Positions 27,564 through 36,951 of a DNA stretch of 64,000 bases are shown here, piece by piece (the first letter of the stretch is position 1; every line of letters begins with the position of its first letter). The stretch spans positions 806,001 to 870,000 of the forward strand of contig NZ_JAGJBZ010000002.1 of NCBI RefSeq assembly GCF_020010925.1, written 5' to 3'. The DNA comes from Streptomyces griseiscabiei (lineage in GTDB: Bacteria > Actinomycetota > Actinomycetes > Streptomycetales > Streptomycetaceae). The notes under the pieces were generated by a model, which had not been told where the DNA came from, ran no database searches, and saw only the letters and a list, made by a program, of their open reading frames with translations. A program made the position numbers and the translations under genes.

Positions 27564-29990
27564 CTACAACCCCTCGGGGCGGGCCTCCGCCGTCAGACGG
27601 ATCAGCAGCGCGCCGGGGGCGCGGGGCACCGACACCCGCAGTTCGCCGGTGGCCGGGTCCCAGGCCGCCGCCGCGTCCGTCCGGGCGGCGGACGGGTGCA
27701 GGATCTCGGCGCGGACGGGGGCGTCCCGACCCGCCAAGTGCGCGACCGGCAGCCGTACTTCGGCCTCACCACCCCTGCGCCACACCGAGAGGTACGCCCG
27801 CCCGTCCCCGCCCGGCACGCGCATTCCCAGCGCCAGCCACTCGTCCGTCCAGCCGGGCAGCCCGAGCGGCCAGAAGGGCTCGGCGTGGGCCAGGTCGGCG
27901 CGCACCGACTTGTACGTCGCCACCGCCTCGCGTACGAGGCCGAGTTGACGTGCCGTCATACGGTCGAGGTGGCCCGACAGGTGGATGCGGCCGAGGAGGG
28001 CGCCGCCGAGGGTGAGGGTGATCAGGTCGTCGTCGTACTCGGGCTGCGGGTAGGCCCAGACGGCGCCCTGTTCCGGCGGTACCGCCGTGGGCGCGGCGGC
28101 GGCGATCGGGGGGTAGCGGAGGGGGTCCTGCTGGTCGCTGGTGGACTGGAGCTGGGAGACGGCGAGGGTGGCGCCGTCCATGCGCATGCCGCCGGAGGCG
28201 CAGTTCTCGACGACGAGGCGCGGGTGGCGGTCCAGGACGGCGGAGAGCCAGTCCAGGTAGGCGTGGGCGTGCCCGAGCAGGCCGGCGCCGGGGGCGAGGT
28301 CGCCGGGGGCGGTGGTTCCGGGGTCGATCACGATGTTGTAGTCGAGCTTGAGGTAGCCCACGCCCCAGTCGCCGACGATGCGATCCACTGTCCTGTCGAG
28401 GTGCGCGCGGGCCGCCGGGTGCCGCAGGTCCAGCTGATGACGGCCCTGCTCGGCCAGCCGCACCCCGTCCCGCTGGAAGAAGGCATCGTCCGGCAGCTCC
28501 GCCGCCACCGCGCTGCGCACCCCGACCACCTCCGGCTCCAGCCACAGCCCGGGAACCATCCCCCGCTCCCGGATCCGCTCCAGCACGGCCCGGATGCCGC
28601 CGTCGGCCGGGGCCCCGCCGCCCTCGCCGCCCTGGGGAAAGCGGCGCGGCGACGGCAGCCATGCGCCGACGCTGTCCCACCAGCCGCCGTCCACCGTGTC
28701 GTCGTACCAGCCGGAGTCGATACAGAAGTACTCGGCGCCCGCCTCCGCCGCCGCGTCGATCAGCGGGAGCAGCTTCTCCGTGGTCGGGTCGCCCATCAGG
28801 GTGTTCATGTAGTCGTTGAAGACGACCGGCAGCGCCTCGTGGTCCGGATGCGGGCGCCGCACGGCCCGCCGGTACGCGGTCAGCGCCGCGAACGCCTCGT
28901 CCAGCCCGGCGAACACCTCGCCCGGCCCCACCCCGGGCGCGCTTCCGTCCTCCGCGTCGGCGGCTGCCCCGGCGGAGGAACCGAGGGCCGACCCGGCGAC
29001 CGCGCCGACCGCAGACCCAGCCATCGCTCCAGCCCCACCCCCAGACGTCACCCCACCCGCAACCCCGAGCGCCACCACCGCCCCCACCGTCGTGAACTCC
29101 TCGCCCGGCGCCACCCGCACCCGCCACTGGTGCTCCGCGTCCGTCGGGCCGTTCACGGCGAGGTATGTGCCGTGCGCCCGTTCCCCGAGGTCCCACCGCC
29201 ACCCGGCCGGTGACTCCACCTGCCAGACCCACGCCCGGCCCGGCCTCCCCCGCCCGCCCCGTTGCGTCAGCGCCCCCATCGGCAGGTGCCCGTCGCTGGG
29301 CCAACTCCCGCGCCCGGTCAGGGAGAGCGCCGCCCGGCTGTCGTGCTGGTGGGCGTCGGCGCCGATGTCCGCGACCGTCGCCCGCAGCGGTTCGGCGTAC
29401 CAACGGCACTCCGCGAGCCAGTCGTTGCGCGCCCGGTGCACGTCGAGGAGGCCGGGGGAGGGGAGCCCGCCGAGAAGCAGGCTGCTGACGGACTGGACGA
29501 CGATCGGCTCGGTCCCGTCGTTGCGAAGCCGCACCCGCGACCGCAGCGCGGCCACTCCGACGGGAGACGACAGCTCGACGAACGCGGTCAACCCGCTGAC
29601 CGCGTCGTGCAGTTCCACCGTCAGCCGCTCCCACCCACGGCCACCACCGCCACCAACGCCGCCACCATCGCGCCCACCACCGTCCCCCCGATCGCCCCGG
29701 TGCCCCCGATATCTCAGCCGCCCCCCGAACGCCGTCCCCGTGAACCGCGGCCCGGACCACCCGCTCCCATGCCCGAACGCCGTCAACTCGACCAGGGGCA
29801 GCGCGACGTCGGGATCGGCGGTGTCACCGGACGGCCCGAGCCGGACCAGCCGGAGCGTCCCGTCGGCGGCCGTCGCGAACACGCTCTCGATCTCCGGATG
29901 ACCCCAAGTGAAGCCCGGAGCAACGCTGTTGTGCCCACCGGCGCTCTCCGCCGGATCGCTCCCGCCGAAGTCGCTCGCACGCAAGTCCAA
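27564..29990 (-). CDS. Alpha-galactosidase, glycoside hydrolase family 36
   Basis: An 808-residue protein without a signal peptide. The nucleophile is in GYLKLDYN and the acid/base region in QLQSTSDQQD, with FNDYMNTLMGDPTTEKL and ENCASGGMRMDG as further GH36 hallmarks. Two glycine/alanine-rich loops (about residues 100-120 and 310-345) interrupt the N-terminal beta domain. The start is TTG 29990; GAGAGGGGAAG lies about 6 bases upstream and no suitable ATG or GTG exists nearby, so the rare start is likely real. It is divergent from a LacI gene, and the 126-bp gap holds a TGTGACCGGTCACA site. It would remove alpha-galactose from imported oligosaccharides. Confidence 0.88.
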   Translation of the reverse strand: MDLRASDFGGSDPAESAGGHNSVAPGFTWGHPEIESVFATAADGTLRLVRLGPSGDTADPDVALPLVELTAFGHGSGWSGPRFTGTAFGGRLRYRGHRGDRGDGGGRDGGGVGGGGGRGWERLTVELHDAVSGLTAFVELSSPVGVAALRSRVRLRNDGTEPIVVQSVSSLLLGGLPSPGLLDVHRARNDWLAECRWYAEPLRATVADIGADAHQHDSRAALSLTGRGSWPSDGHLPMGALTQRGGRGRPGRAWVWQVESPAGWRWDLGERAHGTYLAVNGPTDAEHQWRVRVAPGEEFTTVGAVVALGVAGGVTSGGGAGAMAGSAVGAVAGSALGSSAGAAADAEDGSAPGVGPGEVFAGLDEAFAALTAYRRAVRRPHPDHEALPVVFNDYMNTLMGDPTTEKLLPLIDAAAEAGAEYFCIDSGWYDDTVDGGWWDSVGAWLPSPRRFPQGGEGGGAPADGGIRAVLERIRERGMVPGLWLEPEVVGVRSAVAAELPDDAFFQRDGVRLAEQGRHQLDLRHPAARAHLDRTVDRIVGDWGVGYLKLDYNIVIDPGTTAPGDLAPGAGLLGHAHAYLDWLSAVLDRHPRLVVENCASGGMRMDGATLAVSQLQSTSDQQDPLRYPPIAAAAPTAVPPEQGAVWAYPQPEYDDDLITLTLGGALLGRIHLSGHLDRMTARQLGLVREAVATYKSVRADLAHAEPFWPLGLPGWTDEWLALGMRVPGGDGRAYLSVWRRGGEAEVRLPVAHLAGRDAPVRAEILHPSAARTDAAAAWDPATGELRVSVPRAPGALLIRLTAEARPEGL

Positions 29991-30081
29991 GTCGCTTCCC
30001 CTCTCGAGCCGGCCCGTCCGTGCCCCGCCCGGACGCCGCCCGCCACCGGGGGCGCCCGCGTGAATCTCTCGTTACGTTCTC

Positions 30082-30110
30082 TTGACGACACCTGTGTGAC
30101 CGGTCACAAT
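30082..30110 (+). promoter_or_regulatory. Promoter of the 30117 LacI gene
   Basis: TTGACG at 30082-30087 and CACAAT at 30105-30110 are 17 bases apart, a good fit to a vegetative promoter. The expected start of transcription, about 7 bases after the -10, falls on the ATG at 30117, predicting a leaderless mRNA. Confidence 0.55.
30095..30108. promoter_or_regulatory. Operator TGTGACCGGTCACA, copy 1
   Basis: A perfect 14-bp palindrome overlapping the predicted -10 of the LacI gene and lying 105 bases upstream of the divergent GH36 start. Confidence 0.7.
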
Positions 30111-30116
30111 CCTGAC

Positions 30117-31184
30117 ATGAATGTGACCGGTCACACAAGGCGCCCGGCGAGCATCCGGGACGTCGCCACGGCCGCCGGCGTCTCGTACCAGACCGTCTCC
30201 CGGGTGATCAACGACCACCCCAGCGTCAAGCAGACGACGCGGGCACGGGTGATGGCGGCCATCGACGAGCTGGGGTTCCGGCGGAACGCCACCGCGCTCG
30301 CGCTGGCCAGCGGGCGCACCCGGGCCGTGACCGTGCTGACCGCGAACACCACGCACTACGGCTACGCCTCGATCCTCCAGGGCATCGAGGAGGCGGCGCG
30401 GGCGGCGTCGTACGCGGTCGGGATCGGGGTCCTGGAATCGGCGGACGAGGCCGCGGTCGCCGCCGAGGTGCAGCGCGCCACCGACGCGGGCGGCGGCCTC
30501 ATCGTGATCGCCTACGACCCCGCCGGGGTGGCCGCCCTGGACGCGGTCCCCGCCGCGCTGCCGGTCGTCGGCGTCGTCGAGACCCCCGCGACCCCGCCCG
30601 GCGGCGACCGCCCCTGGGTGTGGACCGACGACCGCGAGGCCGCCTACGAGGCGACCCGGCATCTGCTCTCCCTCGGCCACGAGACCGTGCACTACGTGGC
30701 GATCCCGTCCAGCACCCGGCGCACCGGCGCCCGCACCACCGGCTGGCAGCAGGCGCTCAAGGAGGCGGGAGCGCCCGAACCCCGTCCGGTGCAGGGGAGT
30801 TGGGGCCCGGCGGGCGGTCACGCGGCCGGTCTCGCCCTGGCACAGGACCCGGCGGTCACCGCGATCCTCTGCGGCAACGACGACCTCGCCCTCGGTGTGC
30901 TGCGCGCGCTGCACGAGGCCGGACGGTCCGTACCCGGCGAGGTGAGCGTCGCCGGCTTCGACGACGCCCCGCACTCCGCGTATCTGACCCCGTCCCTGAC
31001 GACCGTACGGCTGGACTTCACCGGCCTCGGGCGGGCCGCCTTCGCGCTGCTGCACGGGGTGGTGGAGGAGTCCGCGCAGATCGCCCCGCACCCCGTCTCC
31101 GTGCCGCACCTCGTGGTGCGGGAGAGCGCGGGCCCGCCGCCCACGTCCCCGACCGGCCCGCCCGCGAGCCGCACGGACGCCTGA
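30117..31184 (+). CDS. LacI-family transcriptional regulator
   Basis: A 355-residue repressor. The DNA-binding helix-turn-helix is at residues 11-32 (IRDVATAAGVSYQTVSRVIND), the hinge helix near RRNATALALAS, and the sugar-binding core follows (VTVLTANTTHYGYASILQG ... LAGFDD-type SVAGFDDAP). ATG 30117 coincides with the predicted transcription start, so the message is probably leaderless. Two TGTGACCGGTCACA sites flank the start. The likely targets are itself, the divergent GH36 and possibly the downstream transporter and glycosidase genes. The ligand is unknown; an alpha-galactoside or galactose-containing oligosaccharide is suggested by context. Confidence 0.88.
   Translation: MNVTGHTRRPASIRDVATAAGVSYQTVSRVINDHPSVKQTTRARVMAAIDELGFRRNATALALASGRTRAVTVLTANTTHYGYASILQGIEEAARAASYAVGIGVLESADEAAVAAEVQRATDAGGGLIVIAYDPAGVAALDAVPAALPVVGVVETPATPPGGDRPWVWTDDREAAYEATRHLLSLGHETVHYVAIPSSTRRTGARTTGWQQALKEAGAPEPRPVQGSWGPAGGHAAGLALAQDPAVTAILCGNDDLALGVLRALHEAGRSVPGEVSVAGFDDAPHSAYLTPSLTTVRLDFTGLGRAAFALLHGVVEESAQIAPHPVSVPHLVVRESAGPPPTSPTGPPASRTDA
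30122..30135. promoter_or_regulatory. Operator TGTGACCGGTCACA, copy 2, inside the LacI gene start
   Basis: A second perfect copy, 27 bp centre to centre from copy 1, covers codons 2-7 of the LacI gene. The pair fits autorepression. Confidence 0.7.
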
Positions 31185-31285
31185 ACGCCCCCGCTCACGA
31201 CCGCCGACTCCCGTGACGAGCATGACGAGCACAGCTGTTCCGCATCCTGCCCTGCCCTGAACCACCCGTTCTCGAAAGGCACGTG

Positions 31286-32614
31286 ATGAAGACAAGAGCT
31301 CTCCCGACGCTGGCCCTCGTCTGCGCCCTCGGTCTGGCCGCCACCGCGTGCAGCGATCCCACGGCGGGGACCCCGGGCACGGACACCGACGCGAAGCGGA
31401 CGGCCGTCGATCCCACCGCACGCCTCGACGGTGTGAAGCTGACGATGTGGACGGCGCAGAACACGGTCACCGCCCCGAAGCAGGTCGTCCAGGCCTTCGA
31501 GAAGGCCACCGGCGCCCAGGTGGAGACCCAGGCGGTCCCGGACCTCTACGAGCAGAACGTGCCGACCAAGCTGGCCTCCGGCGACCGCCCCGACCTGATG
31601 TTCTGGCAGCCCTCCGTCTCCACGCTCCCGTTCGTCCAGCCACAGCAGAACCTCCTCACCCTCGACGGCGAGGAGTGGGTCTCCAGACTCGGCGACACCG
31701 AGAAGTCGCTCGGCGTCATCGACGGCAAGCGGTACGCGGCGATCGTCACCAGCCCCGCCATGCTCGGCGTCTACTACAACAAGGACGTCTTCGAGCGGGC
31801 CGGCATCACCGAGAAGGACTTCCCCCAGTCCTACGACGAACTGCTCGCCCTCGGCCACAAGGTCGTCGACGGCACCGACGCCGCCGCCTTCTACGAGGCC
31901 GGCGGCGACAAGTGGCCCCTCCAGTGGCAGATGCAGGTGCAGCTCACCGACCTGGACGAGCGGTGGTGGGCGGATCTGAACGAGAACAAGGAGAAGTGGA
32001 CCGACCCGGTCGTCGTCGGCGCGATCAAGAAGTACAAGGAGAAACTGCTCGACGCCGGGCTCGCCCAGAAGAACCACCGCACCGGGACCTTCACCGGACA
32101 GGCGGACGCGCTGTGGAAGGGCGAGGCCGGCATGGTCCTCAACGTCACCTCCTTCCAGAGCCAGTTGCAGGCCAAGCACTCCACGAAGGAGATCGACGAG
32201 CGGATCGGCTGGTTCCCGGTCGCCAACTCGGCGGCCACCGGCCTGTACTCGCCCGACCAGACCAACGGTGTCGTCGCCTTCAGGACCGGTGACGAGAAGC
32301 GGCAGAACGCGGCCCGGCAGTTCCTCGCCTTCTGGCTGGGCCCGGACTACCCCGACTACATCAAGGCGATGAAGATCCCGTCGGTGCAGCCCTCCGTGCC
32401 CACCCCGGACGGCCTCCCGGAGGCGTCGAAGGCCCAGGTCGCGGCCCTTCCCACGGCCGTCGGCGTCTTCCAGGCCAAGGCGATCGTCGCCCCCGACACC
32501 CACCTCTACCTCGCCGACATGCTCTTCGGGAAGAAGAGTCCGCAGCAGGTCGCCCAGGCCATCCAGGACCAGTTCGCGCAGGTGGCCAAGGCCCAGGGCG
32601 CGCCCGGTTTCTAG
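31286..32614 (+). CDS. Sugar-binding lipoprotein of second ABC importer
   Basis: A 442-residue family 1 solute-binding protein. The short N-terminus MKTRALPTLALVCALGLAA leads to lipobox ATAC, so it is a lipoprotein. ATG 31286 was chosen over GTG 31283 because GAAAGG is then 6 bases upstream. The mature part (LTMWTAQNTVTAPKQVVQAFEKATG, DLMFWQPS, GVYYNKDVFERAGI) is typical of sugar receptors. It lies 101 bp after the LacI gene and heads a coupled set with two permeases and a secreted glycosidase. The ligand is unknown. Confidence 0.88.
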   Translation: MKTRALPTLALVCALGLAATACSDPTAGTPGTDTDAKRTAVDPTARLDGVKLTMWTAQNTVTAPKQVVQAFEKATGAQVETQAVPDLYEQNVPTKLASGDRPDLMFWQPSVSTLPFVQPQQNLLTLDGEEWVSRLGDTEKSLGVIDGKRYAAIVTSPAMLGVYYNKDVFERAGITEKDFPQSYDELLALGHKVVDGTDAAAFYEAGGDKWPLQWQMQVQLTDLDERWWADLNENKEKWTDPVVVGAIKKYKEKLLDAGLAQKNHRTGTFTGQADALWKGEAGMVLNVTSFQSQLQAKHSTKEIDERIGWFPVANSAATGLYSPDQTNGVVAFRTGDEKRQNAARQFLAFWLGPDYPDYIKAMKIPSVQPSVPTPDGLPEASKAQVAALPTAVGVFQAKAIVAPDTHLYLADMLFGKKSPQQVAQAIQDQFAQVAKAQGAPGF

Positions 32615-32616
32615 CC

Positions 32617-33546
32617 ATGGCGGACACAGTCGTACGCAGCGCGCGCAAGCAGCAGGCCCCCGCGCCGGGCGCACCCAAGGGCGTGGGCCGGCTGCCCCGC
32701 GCCGCCGTGCACCACCCCTGGTGGTTCGCGCTCCCCGCGATCGTCGTCTTCGCGGGCTTCTTCCTGGTGCCCAACCTGCTCAACTTCTACTACCCGTTCA
32801 CCAACTGGTCCTCCTACCACCCGGACATCGCCTTCACCGGCCTCGACAACTTCAGGACCGTCGCCGACGACGGCAGCCTCGTCCGCGCGATCCGCACCAC
32901 CCTGCTGTACGCGCTCCTCGCGGCCGTCTTCCAGAACGTGTTCGGGCTGGTGCTGGCGCTGCTGCTGGAGGACGACACCCGCTTCAACCGGTTCTTCCGC
33001 GCCGTGTTCTTCCTGCCCGTGCTCATCTCGGCCCTCGCCACGGGGTACGTCTTCCAGGCACTCCTGGACCAGGACGGCGCCGTCAACTCGGTGCTCGGCA
33101 CGGACGTCCCCTGGCTGGGCTCGACGACCTGGACGCTCGTCGTCGTCACCCTGATCCACGGCTGGAAGTGGATGGGCCTGTCGATGCTGATCTATCTGGC
33201 GGGCCTGAAGGGCATCCCCGGCGACATGCTCGAAGCCGCGCGGATGGACGGTGCCGGGCCCTGGCGGACGTTCTGGTCGGTGCGCTGGCCGATGCTGGCC
33301 CCGGCGCTCACCTTCAACGTCACCACGGCGCTCATCGGCTCCATGAACACCTTCGACATCGTGCAGGCCACCACCGGCGGCGGTCCGGCCGCCTCCACCG
33401 AGGTGTTCAACATCTATATGTTCCGGATCTTCGGCCAGGGCCTGTACGCACAGGCCTCCGCGATGAGTCTCGTCCTCTTCCTGGTCGTGGTCGCCGTCGC
33501 GATCCCGCTGGTCATCGGCCTGCGCCGAAGGGAGCAGCTGCTGTGA
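32617..33546 (+). CDS. Sugar ABC transporter permease (MalF-like side)
   Basis: A 309-residue permease with about six helices, the first near residues 35-58 (WWFALPAIVVFAGFFLVPNLL). The EAA loop reads DMLEAARMDGAGPWRTFWSVRWPML. The ATG lies 2 bases after the receptor stop. Its stop overlaps the next permease start by four bases (GTGA). Confidence 0.9.
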   Translation: MADTVVRSARKQQAPAPGAPKGVGRLPRAAVHHPWWFALPAIVVFAGFFLVPNLLNFYYPFTNWSSYHPDIAFTGLDNFRTVADDGSLVRAIRTTLLYALLAAVFQNVFGLVLALLLEDDTRFNRFFRAVFFLPVLISALATGYVFQALLDQDGAVNSVLGTDVPWLGSTTWTLVVVTLIHGWKWMGLSMLIYLAGLKGIPGDMLEAARMDGAGPWRTFWSVRWPMLAPALTFNVTTALIGSMNTFDIVQATTGGGPAASTEVFNIYMFRIFGQGLYAQASAMSLVLFLVVVAVAIPLVIGLRRREQLL

Positions 33547-34370
33547 GCGCGGTGCTGTGGCGCTACGGGCGCCCCGCCCTCGTCCTCCTGTTCGCCGGGC
33601 TCGCCGTCGGCGTCCCGCTGTGGCTGGTCCTCGTCACCTCCGCCAAACCGCAGGCGGAGGCCATCAGACCGAACCTGGACCTGCCCGGGCAATGGCAGCC
33701 CGGCGCCAACTACGCGGACGCCGTCGCCCAGGGCGAGATGCTGCGGGGCCTCCTCAACTCCCTCCTCGTCGTGGTCCCTTCGGTGGTCCTCGTGCTGCTC
33801 CTCGGCGCGGGCGCCGCCTGGGTCTTCGCCCGCCGGAAGTCACGGCTGGTGTCGGCCGCGTACGCGCTGTGCATCAGCGGACTGCTGCTGCCGCCCGCGG
33901 TCATCACCATCGTGATGGAGCTGCGACAGCTCGGCCTGGCCGGCACCCGGCCCGGAATGATCGCCGTCTACACCGGGATGTACCTCTCCACCTCGATCTT
34001 CTTCATGACGGGCTTCATCCGCGCCATCCCGATGGAGCTGGAGGAGGCGGCCCGGATCGATGGGGCGAAGCCGCTGCGGATCTTCGCCCGGATCGTCCTG
34101 CCGCTCCTCCGGCCGGTCATCGCCACCGCGACGATCATGGTGATGCTCTACGCCTGGAGCGACATCTTCTACGCCTTCTTCGTCCTCGGCGGCGGCGACC
34201 GGGCCACCCTCCCGCTCAACCTCTACAAGGTCGCGAGCGCCCAGCTCTACCTCAACAACTGGCATCTCGTCTTCGCGTACGTCGTGGTGATGAGCCTGCC
34301 GCTGGTCGCCGTCTTCGTCGTCGGCCAGCGAAAGATCGTGTCCGGAATCACCAGTGGAGCCGTCAAATGA
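33543..34370 (+). CDS. Sugar ABC transporter permease (MalG-like side)
   Basis: A 275-residue permease starting at GTG 33543 inside the end of the previous gene. The EAA loop reads MELEEAARIDGAKPLRIFARIVLPL and the C-terminus QRKIVSGITSGAVK matches carbohydrate permeases. No ATPase gene follows; a shared MsiK-type ATPase is presumed. The stop TGA overlaps an ATG that opens a 7-codon frame leading into the glycosidase start. Confidence 0.9.
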   Translation: MSAVLWRYGRPALVLLFAGLAVGVPLWLVLVTSAKPQAEAIRPNLDLPGQWQPGANYADAVAQGEMLRGLLNSLLVVVPSVVLVLLLGAGAAWVFARRKSRLVSAAYALCISGLLLPPAVITIVMELRQLGLAGTRPGMIAVYTGMYLSTSIFFMTGFIRAIPMELEEAARIDGAKPLRIFARIVLPLLRPVIATATIMVMLYAWSDIFYAFFVLGGGDRATLPLNLYKVASAQLYLNNWHLVFAYVVVMSLPLVAVFVVGQRKIVSGITSGAVK

Positions 34371-34386
34371 CCGGAGGTCCAGCAGC

Positions 34387-36942
34387 GTGAGCCCCCACAC
34401 CGGTACGAGCACCCCCATGAGATCCCGCACCAGAACCGCCCTGGTCACAGCAGTACTTGGAGTCACCGCCATGGCAGCCACCCTTCCCGCCCCCGCGTCG
34501 TCCGCCGCGGCGGCGGCCGACCCGCAGCGCCTCACCGTCGACCTCTCCGCCTCCGAGGGTCCGGTGATGCGCGGCGCCAACGGCGCGCTGTACGGGCTCA
34601 GCGACGACGGGGTGCCCAGCGACGCGGCCCTCGCCCCCCTGAAGATCACCAGCATCTCGCAGAAGCCGGAGGGCGGAGCCCAGCACCCCAACGGCGACGC
34701 GCTCACCGTCTCCAAGTCGTTCTTCCGCAACGGCGGCGGCGAGATCAACGTGATGATGCAGGACATCTACGCCAAGTGGCCCTACGAGGACCTCGGCATC
34801 GACGACTACCTCCCCAAGGTCGACAGAATCGTCAAGGACGTCTCGGCGGACCCGAACGGCGACCGCTTCGTCTACATCCCCTTCAACGAGCCCGACCAGA
34901 TCTGGTACAAGCTCGACGTGGCCGACCAGGCCCAGTACGAGATCAACCGCGACCGCTTCTTCCGCGACTGGAAGACGGTCTACCAGCGCATCCGCGCGAT
35001 CGACCCCGACGCGCGGATCGCCGGTCCCAACGAGGCCGGCTACCACACCCGCCTGCTGAAGGACTTCCTCGCCTTCGCCAAGCGCGAGAACGTCCTGCCC
35101 CAGGTGATGACCTGGCACGAGCTGGGCTCCGGCTCCCTCAGGGACTTCCAGGCCCACTACGACGACTACCGCGCCCTGGAGCGCGCGGCCGGCATAGCCC
35201 CGCTGAAGATCAATATCGACGAGTACGCCAACCGCCGCGACCTCTCCGTCCCCGGCCAACTCGTCCAGTGGGTCTCGATGTTCGAGCGGAACAAGGTGTA
35301 CGCCAACCAGGCCTACTGGGACGCCGCGGGCAACATGGACGGCAACGTCGTCCGCTCCAACATCCCCAACGGCGGCTGGTGGCTGTTCCGTTGGTACGCG
35401 GGCCTGACCGGCGACACCGTCAGGGTCACCCCGCCGCAGGCCGACACCATCGACACCCTCCAGGGCCTCGCCTCCCTCGACACCTCCCGCCGCCAGGCCC
35501 AGGTCATCCTCGGCGGCTCCGCCGATGACACGGACGTCGTGGTCCGCAAGGTCCCCCGCTCCCTCTTCGGCCGTACGGTCACCGCGACCGTCGCCGAGGC
35601 CGCCTGGTCCGGCTACGAGGGCCAGCACGCGGCCCCCCGCGTCCTCGCCCGGACGAAGGTCAAGGTCGCGGACGACGGCACGGTGACCGTCCCGCTGCGC
35701 GGCCTGCACAGGATGTCGGCCTACCGCGTCGTCCTCACCCCGGGCGGCAACGGCACCCCGGCCACCCCGTCCGTCCCCTGGACCGCCTCCTACGAGGCCG
35801 AGGACGCCGCCATCACGGACGGCAAGGTCTACACCCAGGGCACGGTGAGCAACGCCAACGGCTACGCCGCCTCCGGCACCAAGGACGTCGGCTCCCTCAA
35901 CCAGCCCGGCAGCAAGGTCGACTTCACCGTCTCGGTCCCCGAGGACGGCACGTACGACCTGGCGATCCTCTACGGCAACCAGTCCGGGACCCCGGCCACC
36001 CAGAAGCTGTCGATCGACGGCGGCGACCCGGTCACCGTCACCTACCCCTCCACCGAGAACTGGACCTACCGCGCCAAGAAGGACCTCACCGTCCGACTCA
36101 CCGCGGGCACCCACCGGTTGACCCTCGCCAAGGGCGCCACCGAGGTCACCCTCGACCGCATCGACCTCACCGCCCGCACCGCAGAGCCCGCCGCCTCCTA
36201 CGAGGCCACCCTCGCCGACATCGGCGGCAGGCCGTCGTACGACTACTCCTCCTCGTCCGGAACCGGAACCGGCGCCCTCGTGCTGCGCCCCGGCGACAAG
36301 GCGGTCTTCGACGTGTACGCCCCGCGCGACGGCTACTACCGGGTGGTGCCCCGGGCCTCCGCCCCGGTGAAGCTCGCCCTGCACGGGCAGTCGGTGGCCG
36401 CGGTGCCCGACCGGCCGCTGCGGCTCTACCTCGTCGCGGGCAACAACCGGATCACCGCCACCGCCAAGCACACCGCCGTCCGCTCCCTCGACGTCACCGG
36501 CGCGGGCTCGACCACGGGCGTCCTCACCCACGAGGGCTCCTCGGCCACGCTCGCCGGTGGAGCCAGGCTGGTCGACTCCGCGTACGCGTCCGCCGGTTCG
36601 TACATCGGCTGGCTCGGCAACGGCGCGGACAGCACCGCCGAGTTCACGGTGGACGCCCCCACGTCGGGCCGCTACGTCCTGGTCGTCCACTACGCGCACA
36701 ACGACCGCCGCGACAACGGGCACGCCTACAACACCGACATCATGTCCCGCACGGCGGACATCACGGTCGGGGACGGCGACCCGCGCACGGTCACCTTCAA
36801 GAACACCTGGGGCTGGGACGACTACTGGACCGTGGGCGTCCCCGTCGACCTCAGGAAGGGCGCCAACAAGGTGACCTTCGGTAACGCGGGGGCCTGGGCG
36901 CCGAACATCGACCGGATCGAGGTGGGCCGGGTCGTCGGCTAG
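34387..36942 (+). CDS. Secreted clan GH-A-like glycosidase with C-terminal carbohydrate-binding modules
   Basis: An 851-residue exported protein. GTG 34387 is chosen because GGAGG lies 9 bases upstream; ATG 34417 lacks such a site. The signal region (TALVTAVLGVTAMAATLPAPASSA) is followed by a domain with FNEPDQIW (E168, candidate acid/base) and INIDEYANR (E279, candidate nucleophile), the pattern of a (beta/alpha)8 glycosidase resembling GH39. From about residue 475 there are CBM6/CBM35-like modules (YEAEDAAITDG... VDFTVSVPEDGTYDLAILYGNQ). A second similar module ends with WAPNIDRIEVGRVV. The substrate is not recognisable; context suggests a galactose- or arabinose-containing plant glycan. 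It is coupled to the transporter through a 7-codon frame. Confidence 0.75.
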   Translation: MSPHTGTSTPMRSRTRTALVTAVLGVTAMAATLPAPASSAAAAADPQRLTVDLSASEGPVMRGANGALYGLSDDGVPSDAALAPLKITSISQKPEGGAQHPNGDALTVSKSFFRNGGGEINVMMQDIYAKWPYEDLGIDDYLPKVDRIVKDVSADPNGDRFVYIPFNEPDQIWYKLDVADQAQYEINRDRFFRDWKTVYQRIRAIDPDARIAGPNEAGYHTRLLKDFLAFAKRENVLPQVMTWHELGSGSLRDFQAHYDDYRALERAAGIAPLKINIDEYANRRDLSVPGQLVQWVSMFERNKVYANQAYWDAAGNMDGNVVRSNIPNGGWWLFRWYAGLTGDTVRVTPPQADTIDTLQGLASLDTSRRQAQVILGGSADDTDVVVRKVPRSLFGRTVTATVAEAAWSGYEGQHAAPRVLARTKVKVADDGTVTVPLRGLHRMSAYRVVLTPGGNGTPATPSVPWTASYEAEDAAITDGKVYTQGTVSNANGYAASGTKDVGSLNQPGSKVDFTVSVPEDGTYDLAILYGNQSGTPATQKLSIDGGDPVTVTYPSTENWTYRAKKDLTVRLTAGTHRLTLAKGATEVTLDRIDLTARTAEPAASYEATLADIGGRPSYDYSSSSGTGTGALVLRPGDKAVFDVYAPRDGYYRVVPRASAPVKLALHGQSVAAVPDRPLRLYLVAGNNRITATAKHTAVRSLDVTGAGSTTGVLTHEGSSATLAGGARLVDSAYASAGSYIGWLGNGADSTAEFTVDAPTSGRYVLVVHYAHNDRRDNGHAYNTDIMSRTADITVGDGDPRTVTFKNTWGWDDYWTVGVPVDLRKGANKVTFGNAGAWAPNIDRIEVGRVVG

Positions 36943-36951
36943 CACGCGCGG

